From NCBI GenBank assembly GCA_039704465.1, contig JASFAU010000013.1, positions 248,001 to 312,000 of the forward strand: 64,000 bases of DNA, read 5' to 3'. Each line of letters opens with the position of its first letter. Within the stretch, counting starts at the first letter, position 1. This DNA comes from Plasmodiophora brassicae (lineage: Eukaryota; Endomyxa; Phytomyxea; Plasmodiophorida; Plasmodiophoridae). Shown here piece after piece: positions 36,201 through 46,495 of the stretch. The position numbers were made by a program, and so were the translations under genes. Under the pieces are notes generated by a model. It did no database searches and had not been told where the DNA came from. It worked only from the letters and a program-made list of their open reading frames with translations.

Positions 36201-37126
36201 CCTGGCATCGTCGGACAGCGCCCTGGTACGTACAGAGCAACGCGGGCAGCAACACGAACGACGCGCTCACCGGCGTGGCCGACCCAGCGGGACATGAGGA
36301 CGTTCGCAGCGGAGACGGCCGACCTTCGCGGGTTCTTCCACAACCACCTGCGCATGTTCTCGTCGATCTGCGACGAACTCAACGAGGAGCGCAAGAGGCG
36401 CCTGTCGGCTCGGCGCGAGAAACGGGTCGTCGCCCAGAGGTCGCAGTCGGTCCTCCTGTCCAAGCTACGGGTCAGCGAGAAGAGCAAGCAGACGAGTACG
36501 GCGTCCTGGTGGTGATGTCACGCGCGGCGGTGGTGGCTGATGATGTCGGTGCAGAGCTGGACGCGCTGAGGCGTGACGCGACCCTGCTAACGGAGAAGCG
36601 GGCCAGGCTTCAGGCCGAGTACAACAGGATCGCGGAAGCGGCCGGGGTCGACGACGCGCAGGCCATCATCGACAAGTTCCTCATGCGGGTCGACGTAGAG
36701 AACGACCTGATCGCGCAGGGCAGCGCCTGCCAAACGAGGATCGAGCAGCTGCAGGAGCGAAAGGTAACGAAGTCGTCGTACACAGACGTTGCCGACGAGT
36801 AACGAGCGCGCGGGCAGGCCCATGCAGAAGCGGCGTTCGTTCAGGCGCGGGAGCAGCACGCCCCGTTCAAATGGGCGTCGATCGAGGAGTTACAGGAGCG
36901 ACGGCGCGTCGCAAGCGCCCAGCTGGAGAGCGTCGCCCGCGAACAAGCCCTCCTGCTCCACAGGCAGACGCAGATTCGCGAAGCGTTCTCCATGCTGCTG
37001 CGGCGCACGTCGATCGCCCTGGGCGCCCCCTGGACGCCCATCCCGTCAGACGCCCCCGTCGGCGATATCGTCGGCACCGTCGCCGAACACGTCAGCGCGC
37101 TCTGCGACCCGCCGCGTCACGAATAA
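33271..37126 (+). CDS. RCC1-repeat protein with long C-terminal coiled coil
   Basis: The ATG at 33271 opens MEAPGEMAMAAARG. The first half holds seven RCC1 blades with the typical pattern (VWGAGSHGQLG, CGGAHTACCTDNGHVFAWGDGRCGQLG split by introns, CGNAHTVCVTDTGRLYAWG, CGHRHTAALSSKGRVYTFG, VCGHSHVVVLS-like, SGILWTWGCGENGLLGH). The second half is a series of heptad-rich coiled-coil exons (SLQRRLDQTRMQLDTVVIKT, IAQLREEKVDLQRRLYNLRR, LDALRRDATLLTEKRARLQ). Its AIIDKFLMRVDVENDLIAQG-type segment resembles outer-dynein-arm docking coiled coils. The stop is at 37124-37126. I see no clear start or promoter gap between the halves, but two separate genes cannot be excluded. A ciliary or GTPase-exchange role is speculative. 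Confidence 0.65.
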
Positions 37127-37185
37127 AAGTGGCCCTGCTGCCGCTGCTGCGCGCCATTGTTGTGCGTCGTCCAGTGGTGCGCGCC

Positions 37186-37992
37186 ATGGCCGCAGGTCGC
37201 GGCGTGAAGCGCGCCCGGTCGGCGGTCTGTCCCGTGATGGCGACGGCGGGGACGGCGCGAGTCCGAAGCTACTGGCTGTTCAAGTCCGAACCGAACTCGC
37301 GCGTCGAGCATGGGATCGTCGGTGACGGGGCGGTATTCGGCCTGGACTTGGGCTGAAATGAAACGGTGCGTCTCCTCGCAGGACATGAAGTTTTCGTTCA
37401 GCGACCTGGAGGAGCTGCCCGACCAGACGACGTCGTGGGACGGCGTCCGAAACTATCAGGTTGCGGGCGTCGTCGGTGTCGGCGCGGCGATTATGGGTGC
37501 TGAAAGTGCGACCCGAATAGGCGAGGAACCTCATGCGGGATCAGATGCGGGTTGGCGATCTGGGCTTCTTCTACCACAGCTCCTGTCCGGATCCGGGAAT
37601 CGTGGGCATCGTCGAGGTGGACTGTTGATCGCGTTGCGGGTGCCGTATAATAACGCCTGAATACGGGGGGTATGCAGGTTGTACGAGAGTCGTATCCCGA
37701 CCACACATCTTGGGATCGAGCAAGTGGCCATTTCGACCCGAAATCGACGCCCGACGCGCCCCGCTGGTTCATGGTCGACGTCAAAGCCGTCCGGCGCCTA
37801 TCCCGGTTCATCAGCCTGCGTGAGCTCCACACGCACGCAAACGGGGACCTGCAGGGTATGGCCTTGCTTCAGAAGGGTCGTCTCTCCGTCCAGCCTGTCG
37901 TTCAGGATCACTGGAACGCAATTATCGCGCTCGAATCCCAGGAACGCCCTGCTGGCGAATCTGTCCAGCGTAATACATTGAAACGCAAATGA
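37186..37992 (+). CDS. EVE (PUA-like) domain protein, THYN1 family
   Basis: Thymocyte nuclear protein 1 homologue; EVE domains bind modified bases in DNA or RNA. The ATG at 37186 gives a short basic leader; an internal ATG at 37240 is a possible alternative start. The spliced sequence follows the family: YWLFKSEPNSRVEHG, DMKFSFSDLEELPDQTTSWDG..VRNYQ, ARNLMRDQMRVGDLGFFYHS, PGIVGIVEV, ESYPDHTSWD, FDPKSTPDAPRWFMVDVKAV, and LLQKGRLSVQPV. Three short introns break it. The stop is at 37990-37992. The aromatic-cage residues of EVE domains (W and F/Y in SYWLFK and GFFYHS) are present. Confidence 0.9.
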
Positions 37993-38283
37993 CAATGTAG
38001 AGCCAGGATGTCCGGTGCGATATATAGGTAGGCATCCGCCGTAAGAACCAGAGGAAGTCGTATGTTTGGAGACTCCTTGTACAAGGCGTCTGCATAGTGA
38101 GCCGACTGTGAATACACGACTAGGTATAGACCGGACCGCCCAAACGTTCGACTCAAAAGTCAAAACCGTATTCGGTATTAGCGTCATGCGTTTCGCTGTC
38201 CAAAAAAGTGAGCGAAAGTTCCTGCCGATGTTTTGAACGTGGTGAACCGTGCACGACTGGGGTAGAGCAGAGCGTTCGGGAAG

Positions 38284-39942
38284 ATGCTGCCTAGTCGAGG
38301 TGGCTCGCGGCGCCTCAGGCCTGGGACAATTCGCGCCACTGAGCGCAGGCCTCGTACAACGTCGATGAAGGTCGGGGAGCGGGTGTGGTCGGTTGCGTAC
38401 GGGCGAGGGGTGACACGTACAGTGCAGTCGTCGTCCGACGCGGCGCCTGCACCAGCGCAGGCGCGGCGAACTAAATCACCAGTCCGGGTGCCGACGCCGA
38501 CAGACAAACCTGACCATAATGGATGGCGGGATGACGACGACACGACGGTTGCCGTGGTAACTGCTGACCTGACTGAGGCCGTCGTGCCTGACAGCACGCC
38601 GGAAGACCGCAAATCGTTACGATTACGGAAACTGCTCGACGATGACGACGCGAATATCGCCCTGGCGCGCGAGTTGTGCTGGACAGGCATTCCGCAGAAG
38701 TTCCGCGCCACCTTATGGTTAATGCTGATGGTTTGTCCTGCGTCGAGAGCCGGCCCTATCCCAGAAACGCCGCTGACTGTGGCCGCTAGGGAATCATTCC
38801 AACGAATCGCTCCAGACGAGAGCAGCAGATGAGGAAACGCATCGAGGAATATCGGGATTTCCTCAACCAGGCGTTTCGGGAAAACTTGTTCACCGGCGAA
38901 CAAACGAAATCGTTGGTTCAGATTGATTTGGATCTGCCTCGTACGTCGCCAGGCCTCCAATTGTTCCACCTTCCTATTGTTCAGCAAGTAAGCATGCCAT
39001 TCGGTCGCTGCCTCGTCGTATAACGTCACTGCCGCTAGTCGCTGAGGAACGTGCTCTGCGTGTATTCTATCCGTCATCCTGCAACCGGATACGTACAAGG
39101 CATGAACGATCTGGTCACGCCATTCTTTTACGTGTTTATATCAGACATAATCGGTCCGGACAAGGTAATGGGGTTTTCGATTGGTAAACTGTCACAGCTA
39201 CAAACTCATCATGACCTATAGGACCCCCTGTTAATTGCGCCAGAGGATTTAGACGAATCCCAATGGATGCGCGTCGAATCGTACAGCTTCTGGTGCCTGA
39301 GCCGCCTCATGGAGGGCATCCAGGACCATTATACTAGAGACCAGCCGGGGATCCAGTGGAAGTTAGTGTCACTGGAGCACCTCATGGGTATCATCGACCG
39401 TAAGCATGCGTACCTTCGGACGGCGATATTCACCTGCTGAGCGAGCTGGTTTCACAGCGCGCCTTAATGAGCACCTGGCATCGCAAGAAGTCCAGTACAG
39501 TTTCTTTGCATACCGCTGGATGAATTGCGTACGATTGCCTCAAACGCTGACTATTGCTCGACGGCTAACTGTTCCTACAGTTCCTCATGCGGGAACTGTC
39601 GCTGCCGCTGATCGTGCGCTTGTGGGACACGTACTTCTCTGAGGAGAAAGGGTTTGCCGGCTTCCATGTCTTCGTCTGCGCTGCGTTCCTGCTGACGTTC
39701 GCACCAAATCTGAAGGCCTGTTTGCGTCCCAGGTTGTGTACATTCCTTGCAATGTTTGACTGTTGCTATCCCAACAGAACATGGATATGGAGCATATCTT
39801 GTCGACGCTTCAGAACGATCCGACATCGTCGTGGACGGAGGCAGACCTGACGGCCGTTTTGTCGCATGCGTTTGTCTTGCGGTCGCAGCACAAGCTAGTT
39901 GATTCGCCGTCGTCCATAGCGCCTAGCTCCATACACAGATAG
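38284..39942 (+). CDS. TBC-domain Rab GTPase-activating protein, TBC1D22 type
   Basis: The ATG at 38284 starts a basic, disordered N-terminus of about 110 residues. The TBC domain begins at ARELCWTGIPQKFRATLWLMLMG and continues EYRDFLNQAF. Both catalytic fingers are present: the arginine in QIDLDLPRT (IxxDxxR) and the glutamine in GYVQGMNDLVTPFF. VESYSFWCLSRLMEGIQDHYT, FFAYRWMNC, LPLIVRLWDTYFSE and FHVFVCAAFLL complete the family pattern. About seven introns of 40-70 nt. The stop at 39940-39942 lies only 19 bases from the stop of the convergent kinase gene. Golgi or 14-3-3/ACBD3-linked functions are known for animal TBC1D22, not shown here. Confidence 0.9.
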
Positions 39943-39961
39943 TATCCTTCGCAAACTCCTG

Positions 39962-41083
39962 TCAGTCTGAGGTTCGCTCGACGCCACCGTCACCATTGGG
40001 AGAGTCGCTGCCAACTATACTGTCATCAGCATCCTTCTTGTCGTCACCATCTTGCACAGTGAACCAGGAATGAGACCTTGCAGACTGAGCTGATAATCTC
40101 GACCCGGCGTTTGTCAACAGCGAGCCAAGAAACTCGAGTAGCGGCCTGTCCTGGTCCAACTCGACACCAGCGACCCGCGCGATGCCCTCGAATCCGTTCT
40201 CAATAACGTCTGCAAATCCACGATCCGCCTGGCTTGGTTCGGAGAACGGAGGTCTGCCGAAGGCCAAAGAAAATAGCAGGACGCCAACGGACCACATATC
40301 GGCCTGGAAAGTGTCGAACGTCTCGTCACCCGCAAACGCTTCCGGCGCCATCGTCGCCAGTTTCCCCACGCGTCCACAATGCTGACGCACTCGTCGCGCC
40401 ACCCCGAAGTCACCCAGTTTGATCACGTCGTCCGCACCGATGAAGACATTCTCGAGGCTGATGTCTAAATGCGCGACCCCTCGCGAATGGACGAACATAA
40501 CGGCGTCGAGCAATTGTCGGGCGTACCGTCTCAAACGCTGTCGGCACAGCGGGGCACCCATGAGACCGACGAGATCGCCACCAGGTGCATACTCCATCAC
40601 GATCCAAATGTGATTCGCCGAATGCAGGACCTCGACGAACTTGATCACAGATTCATGGCCCGGCGGATGCAACATCTGCATCACCTCGATCTCACTCAGA
40701 ACGTCATCGGGAAGCTCATCCCCCGCAATCGATCGTCGTTTCCGTGCTACATCAACAAGATCAGATAGAATCCGTTGTGCCGCCATGATGCCGCTACCTA
40801 AATGCGATTTTACAACTTTGAGCACGAGCAAGTCCCCAAGCGAGCGCCGTTTCGCCAACAGGATCTTGCCTTGCTCTGTGTTGCAGAGCTCCCTAACAAT
40901 GTCGTACAGCGCAGTCGGGTGCACCGCGCTGACGGCAGCAGCGCCCGTCCCGTCCCCATCGTCGTTGTCTACGGCACTGAACGACGGCACGCTGATCCGC
41001 AGCAGCGATCGTCGCTTGGCCAACGAGGACGCCGCCGCGCCGCGACACCGCTTCCGCCCGTTGCCGTCATCCACATCCGACAT
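39962..41083 (-). CDS. Orphan protein kinase with HLD catalytic loop
   Basis: Single-exon gene, 373 residues, ATG at the complement of 41081-41083. Kinase landmarks are LLVLKVVK (ATP lysine), WIVMEYAPGGDLVGLM (hinge), HLDISLENVFI (catalytic loop with Asp kept but His-Leu-Asp in place of His-Arg-Asp), KLGDFGVARRV, LATMAPEAF in the APE position, and MWSVGVLLFSLAFGRPPF. The Gly-rich loop is not obvious. Loss of the HRD arginine suggests regulation without activation-loop phosphorylation. It belongs to no subfamily I recognise. The lack of introns is unusual for this window. Confidence 0.85.
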   Translation of the reverse strand: MSDVDDGNGRKRCRGAAASSLAKRRSLLRISVPSFSAVDNDDGDGTGAAAVSAVHPTALYDIVRELCNTEQGKILLAKRRSLGDLLVLKVVKSHLGSGIMAAQRILSDLVDVARKRRSIAGDELPDDVLSEIEVMQMLHPPGHESVIKFVEVLHSANHIWIVMEYAPGGDLVGLMGAPLCRQRLRRYARQLLDAVMFVHSRGVAHLDISLENVFIGADDVIKLGDFGVARRVRQHCGRVGKLATMAPEAFAGDETFDTFQADMWSVGVLLFSLAFGRPPFSEPSQADRGFADVIENGFEGIARVAGVELDQDRPLLEFLGSLLTNAGSRLSAQSARSHSWFTVQDGDDKKDADDSIVGSDSPNGDGGVERTSD

Positions 41084-41134
41084 CCGACTGGTCTCACACG
41101 CGCCGCGCCCAGAATAGCCCTGATCGGACCCCGC

Positions 41135-41157
41135 GAACGTACAATTATTGTACGTTC
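41135..41157. repeat. 23-nt palindrome, copy 1
   Basis: Perfect inverted repeat of the half-site GAACGTACAAT around a central T. Same motif as the four other palindromes on both sides of the neighbouring transposon-related gene. Confidence 0.85.
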
Positions 41158-41343
41158 AACTTTGACCCATCGGAAATTTTTTGTGTCTTGACGAAAATCG
41201 CCGTTGTTTCTCCCTGAGATAAACAGCGTCCCACACAGTATGCCTTTGAAAGAACGAGGAAATTACATCACTGGTAAAGAAGGAACTCGATGTCGAAAAT
41301 TGGCCAAATCAGGTCACCCCGGGGTCGGCTTATTTTAGCTATC

Positions 41344-41392
41344 GTACAACTATTGTACGCTCAAGGGGGGAACGTACAATAATTGTACGTTG
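41344..41392. repeat. Two adjacent palindromes, copies 2 and 3
   Basis: 41344-41360 is a weaker copy (CGTACAACTATTGTACG). 41370-41392 has the GAACGTACAAT half-site and its inversion around a central A, with one terminal mismatch. Both lie just downstream of the gene at 41437-43203. Confidence 0.8.
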
Positions 41393-41436
41393 GGAATGCG
41401 GTGACAAATGAGTGAATTGGAAAGAGTTCATTGAGT

Positions 41437-43203
41437 TCAAACAGATCCGATTGATCGCTTACGACCCCGGCGGCTTGACTGTGCGGGCTCTTCTCGCCTG
41501 CGAATCGTCCTGGACGAGTGGAATAACTCGTAGCAGGTTTTCTGGTTGCGACTGTGCTTGGTCGAGCACAGGTTGACCGTGCAGGATTGGCAATAGCTCG
41601 TGGTACGGCCACCGCAGACGACACACGAACGAGATGGCCCGCTCCCCGACCAATGGGTAAGGTCGTTGCTGATGGTCAATCGGAACTGCCATGTCTGCCC
41701 TGTTAAAGAAGCCGAGCTTGTTGTAGCGCGGTACGCGCGGAGGGTCCAGACCGCTCGGCCTGGCAATGCAGGCTTCTCCCACGACGAGTTCTCCCGACGT
41801 CATTCTCTGCGAGGGCACCCAGTGTGTGGCGACGTCACAGAGGAAGTCGCTGAATGATTTCTGGTAATTGAGGAACGCCTTCCACTTATGATAGCTGCTG
41901 AAATCGGAGCACATGTCCGAATTCAGAAGCAGGTGATGTAGCATGTGGGCGTTCAGCAACGACGACATGATAAACCGGACGTTAATGAAACCTCTCGGCG
42001 TCAGGGACCGGAAGTCGACCTTGACGTTCTTCAGTTGCCGCGATACGACATCCTGGCCGCCTTTGCAGTGGTTCCACATGGACACCACGTGGGGAACAAC
42101 GTCGTGGAGAGGCGGAAGCGCTTGACCTTCCTCCCTTCGTTTCAGTATTGCACTCGCGAGATCGCGCCAAAGCGTGAACGTTGATGCGTCAACAGCATGA
42201 CCGAAGACGTGCGGCGGATAGCTTGCAAGTGCTCTTTCCGTCAGCAACGGCTGCAGTTCGGCATCTAGGCGGGCGATCATTGCTTGGTACTGCTGCAGAC
42301 ATTCCGGGCTGAACGATACAAGCGCCGCGTAGACGATCGTTTGGCCTGATGCATTAACGAACAGCGCTGTGTTGCACGTTGTCGTCGCGCAGTGGTGCAG
42401 CAACTGTCCACGATACGCGGCCGTCCAGACGGTCGTCTTGAACAGGGGAGAGCGAGCGTCGAATTCGAACATGCGACAGCTGTCACCGACGATGTCCCTG
42501 GCGCTCTGCAATCGCGATCTGGCCTCGCGTTCCGTCGAGTTCTCCGTCGCCGTCTTGAACTCAATCACGCAGACAAGCGACGATACAACGACGTCATCGA
42601 CGACTCTGTGGAGAACAGTGGCCCCATCGATGGACGTCGCCAGAACGGGAACTTCGCGGCTCTGAAGGAGACCGCGATGAACGATTTCGCCGCCGTTCGC
42701 GACAGACCAACCGCTGCCGTATATGTCCATCCAGGAAGAAAGCGCCGTCGAGATGTGAACCTCGTTGGCGGATCCCACTTTCATTCCTGGGCTTCGAACG
42801 GGCTTCATGAACCATAGCTTCAGCAGCTTGGTCATGAGCTTGACGCTGGCCATCGATTCGAAAATGCGGTCAACCAGTACCGGCTTGGGGGCGGACGAGA
42901 CACGCGTTAAGTTCAGGGACGCCGCCAAGTCCTTCAGCTCATGGACGGTCTTTGCGTTAAGCTCGTCTCGAGTAAACTCAACGATCGGCGGTTCCTCGGC
43001 GTCATCAGCAATGTCAATGTACAGGCTGTGCAGAAGCTCAATATCTCCTTCAGTGAGCGACCGAGCGAATGCACGGACGACAGCTGCTGCCAAAGTCGAT
43101 GTGACCTTCGAGCAGCCAGTGCGAACGATGTGCGCTCACACCGACTCGACAACCACAGAATGGAGAAGCCCAGTTTTCTGCAGGGGCTAAATATAACGTG
43201 CAT
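41437..43203 (-). CDS. Transposon-related protein: SAP-like, PD-(D/E)XK nuclease-like, piggyBac-type C-terminal zinc finger
   Basis: Three exons in my model. ATG at 43203 to 43140, then a GTGAGC donor and a 53-nt intron to the long central exon, then a 48-nt intron near 41750 to a C-terminal exon ending at 41437; about 550 residues. Near residue 65-100 is a SAP-like helix pair (VHELKDLAASLNLT...PVLVDRIFE). Then comes a PD-(D/E)XK-like core: GSANEVHI (Glu), VLATSIDG (Asp) and CVIEFKTAT (Glu-x-Lys). A region VVSMWNHCKGGQDVVSR...GFINVRFIMSSLLNAH resembles the end of piggyBac-type transposases. The last exon has a zinc finger (CVVCGG..YCQSC...LCSTKH). Palindromes bracket the gene. It may be a mobile element of its own or a domesticated gene; the nuclease call is from motifs only. 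Confidence 0.6.
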
Positions 43204-43287
43204 GCTGGCGAGTGATCTGATTTACTGTGCACACAACGCTGTGGTTCCTTCACAATCCAGCTTTGAAAATTGCAGGATTTGGCCAGC

Positions 43288-43310
43288 GAACGTACAATAA
43301 TTGTACGTTC
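43288..43310. repeat. 23-nt palindrome, copy 4
   Basis: Perfect inverted repeat of GAACGTACAAT around a central A; the symmetry extends by two more bases on each side (43286-43312). It lies just upstream of the transposon-related gene. Confidence 0.85.
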
Positions 43311-43351
43311 GCCTCAATTGGGCTCAGGTCCGTGATTGCCCAAAAATGCGC

Positions 43352-43374
43352 GAACGTACAATTATTGTACGCTC
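43352..43374. repeat. 23-nt palindrome, copy 5
   Basis: Same half-sites around a central T, with one mismatch near the right end. It sits 41 bases from copy 4, in the spacer shared with the RhoGAP gene 3' end. Confidence 0.85.
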
Positions 43375-43519
43375 CCGCGATCAGGGATAGCGAAGCACGA
43401 CACGTATTGCGCAAGCAGGTGGGGATGCAGAATATGCAATACTACTGTAGGTACAGCAGAGGCAGTGGAGACAGAACTCCGAAGCTACATTGTCGCACCG
43501 CGGGTCGTGTTGATGTATT

Positions 43520-45450
43520 TCAGCACGGTCGCGTCCAGGTGGTTTCCCTGGTCTCGATATGGAAATAGTATTGCTTGCCGTCGGCGTCGAACGCCGATCT
43601 CCACATGGGCAGCAACGGCGGCACGGCCGGCGTTTCCGGCCCGTTCTTGGCGTCGGCAACCGCCTCCTTTCGCGTTGGGCTGTCTGATGAGACCGATGCT
43701 CTGGGCGACGGTTGCACGGCGTCTACCGCCGCGCTGTTCAGGAACCGGACGGCGTCGTCCTCTTCGCCGACCGGGTACGACGACGTGTCGACGGCCTCGA
43801 CGCAGTACTCCAGGAACCGGCACTCGAACTGGGCGTTCTTCATCACCTGGATCGGGTCGGCGTTCTCCGGGCACCGTAACACGGACGGTACCAGGACGAT
43901 GCACAGGTTCTTGACCGACATCCTGTTCTCCGCCTCGTGCGCGGCGAACTGTTGCACCAGGTGCAGGACCGCGGTCATCAGCCTGGCGTGATGCACCGGC
44001 ATCTGTCCGATCACGCTCTGCAATCGCTCCCGCCCAGGGCACGCCGTCTGTCGCCCCAGGTCGACGCACGCCTCGTACAACTGATCCGGCATGATCGGGG
44101 ACGTCAGCTCACGCATCCACTTCTTCAGCAACGCGGCCGGCACGTGCGGCGACGTATCCGCAGGTACCCTGAGATCACCGGACTCGAACTGACGCGCGAG
44201 ATCGACAACGGCGGACGCTTCCGGCGACACGCGGAAGATGCCTTCGGTCGTCAGACCACCGGCACGAACAACCGCCGCCTTCAGAACCGTGAACACATTC
44301 GGTAACGTGTGCTCCGGGTAGACGGACGACTCCCGCTGACGCTCCATGATGCCGTCCAGCGTCGTCTTGAAGTACACGGGGCACGGCGGCGGCGACGCGT
44401 TCACGACCGACGACGTCAGGCGCAGGATCTCGTCCAACGGGATCGCCAGCTCGTACTGGAACGGGTCCAGGCGCCTGGACCCATCAGCGTACTGCGACGC
44501 GGCGTTCGTGCAGAACCCGACAATGTCGCCGTCGAGGTCGATCGCGGCACAGGACCGGCGTAGGCCGTCCGACAGCGCCTGGTACCTGGTTGCCATTGGC
44601 GAGAACAGGGCGCCGAACGCCTCCAGGTGCCCGCGAACCGAATTGATGCGCATCTCCTCCAGGCTCTGCATCTCGAACAGCAGCTCGGGTACCTCGCGCG
44701 ACGTGTACGAGTGCAGCATGTGGTTGGAAATGGCGATCTCGTCCGAGTACGACGCGCACGCCTTCTCGACCACCTGGGCGTTGCGAACGCGCGCCTCGTC
44801 GGCCTTGCCGAGGACCTCAGCCGCGCGCGTCCCGATCTTGTGCAGCAGCATCCCGCCGCGGTTGCTTCGTGCAGGGCGCTGCGCGTTCAGGTCCAGCGAC
44901 GATGCGTCGATGCCCAGGTCGCCAGCATGAACTGACAGCAGGCGCAAGCATTCCGCCTTGCGTTTCTCCATCAGGGAGCGTCGGGCATCCATCCCGGACG
45001 TGATCGAGCGCTCCTTGTCGATGATCCGGTTCAGGATCGGCTTGCCGATCTCCTCGAACGTTTGCAGAGGTTCGACGACGGACAGGCGCGCCTCGGTGGC
45101 GAAACAGCTGTGGATGCGCGCCATTTCCTCCGCCTTCTCGAAGACGTCGAGGACGGCGCCCCCGCACGACACCATGAAGTCGGGTTTGCGCCACATGGCG
45201 ATCTTGTCCTTCTCGCGCTTGACGAGCGTCGCCAGCTCGTTGCTGAAGTCCTGCTGCATCTGGCACAGCTTCATGACGAACTGTTTCAGGCGGTACACCT
45301 CGGCCATGCCCGTCTCCAGCTGATCCTTCACCTTGTCGAACGCGTGCGGCAGGTACGACGCGAACGTCGCCTTCCCCTGTCGACAAATCAGCACCAGGCG
45401 GGACGACAAACGGGCACCCGTTGTTGTACAGAGCCGTCACTGAGCACATT
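43520..45450 (-). CDS. F-BAR, RhoGAP and WW domain protein
   Basis: Membrane-curvature sensor joined to a Rho GTPase-activating domain. The bulk is one exon from about 45382 to the stop at 43520. The N-terminal 270 residues are an F-BAR-like helical bundle (SYLPHAFDKVKDQLETGMAEVYRLKQF, QDFSNELATLVKREKDKIAM). The RhoGAP domain has TEGIFRVSPEA, whose Arg is the catalytic finger, AALLKKWMRELTSPIMP, and MSVKNLCIVLVPSVLR. A WW domain closes the protein (MWRSAFDADGKQYYFHIETRETTWTRP), so it should bind a proline-rich partner. The frame opens without an ATG, so a small first exon is needed; an ATG near 45450 (MCS) with a 64-nt intron fits in phase. Expected role: actin and membrane remodelling. Confidence 0.85.
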
Positions 45451-45506
45451 GTTCGTCGCCGGCACAACAGGCGCTGCTGCTGACGACGCTGGTCGTGTGC
45501 TGACAT

Positions 45507-46200
45507 CCTCCAGGCTTTTCGATGTCGGCTGATTCTTCAACGACGACAACCTACGGATGGGAACGCGTCAGACAGATGGCGGGCCGCTACAGGACGGATC
45601 ATGGTACGAGGGAAGCGGTCGAGCAGTCTTGGAGGATTCTGAATGCGAATGACTGCGGCCGATGCGCTGGGGGACGGCGTTGGGCGGCGGCGACGAACCG
45701 GTCTGGCGCTGTGCCAGGTGGGGTCGTGGACAGGATGCGCGCGCGACCCGATGTCGAACGCAGGAATGCTGGCAGATGCATTCGGTCGGGTTGACGGCCG
45801 ACCCGACGAACCGGTCGCAAGCTGAGACGACGGTCAGTGGGCGGCGGGCGCCGAGCAACGGGCCGGCGGCACACGTACAGCAGTTGATCTCGCGGCACGA
45901 CATCGTGGCTGGGATTGCTGACAGGCAGGTTGCGCCGTCACCGCCTGCGCTTCGTGGGTTGCGTTCCCAGAGGGCACTGCCCGATGGGGACGACCCTGTC
46001 TGTCTGGCTGTCTCCTGCTGCTGCTGCTGCTGCTGCCACCTGCAACTGTGCCCGATATAGCCAAGCTGGAAATAGATCGCGTAGCTACTGGAGGGCGTTC
46101 CCGGCAGCTGAGGGCATTGTTGAGGTTCGCCAACGCATTTGCCTAGAATGTCGACTAAGACGTGACGACCATGTGGCGATGACGGCCTCATGAATATGTG
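45507..46200. other. Unresolved region with open frames but no recognised gene
   Basis: A plus-strand frame from the ATG at 45522 (MSADSSTTTTYGWERVRQMAG) and overlapping minus-strand frames rich in Cys and Arg are open for 90-200 codons. None shows a family motif. A CTG/CAG tract lies at about 46017-46036. A small lineage-specific gene is possible. Confidence 0.3.
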
Positions 46201-46495
46201 TTATTTACAATATCTGTCGCTCTTCTTCGTTTCTCGGTGATCAACAGCATCGCTGGTCTGGTTTTCGGTCGCTTGCTGGGGTGTGCCCGTTGTCGAGGCG
46301 TTCTCGACGTTCTTGACGGCCTTCTTGGATTTCTTCTTAATGGTCTATTGCCACAACGCAATTCAGCAGGGCGACCGTTAAATCGACGACGTGGATCCCA
46401 CGCACGGGTTCGACTGTCGAATCTGCAGGACGACTCTTTAGTCGAAGCTTGCCTGCGACGACCTTCTTATAGGACGCATTCGTGCTGGACGCCAT
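46201..46495 (-). CDS. Small basic FAM32A-like protein (tentative)
   Basis: Two exons inferred from the ATG at the complement of 46493-46495 with a roughly 69-nt intron (GTGCGT donor, acceptor before KKSKKAV). The protein of about 75 residues starts MASSTNASYKKVVAGKLRLKSR, like the FAM32A N-terminus (a spliceosome-associated factor), then becomes Lys-rich and polar. The usual FAM32A C-terminal helix is missing, so it is either truncated or unrelated. Upstream in another frame a GTGAGT donor follows an RVRWAD motif, so the first exon may differ. Confidence 0.35.

Noticed and set aside
41135..43374. Palindromes as a CRISPR-like array
   Set aside because: Spacing is irregular, copies lie on both sides of a gene, and the genome is eukaryotic with spliceosomal introns.
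45522..46193. Overlapping open frames on both strands suggesting a Cys-rich protein
   Set aside because: Cysteine spacing fits no CHCH, Tim or zinc-finger pattern and no frame dominates; left as unresolved.
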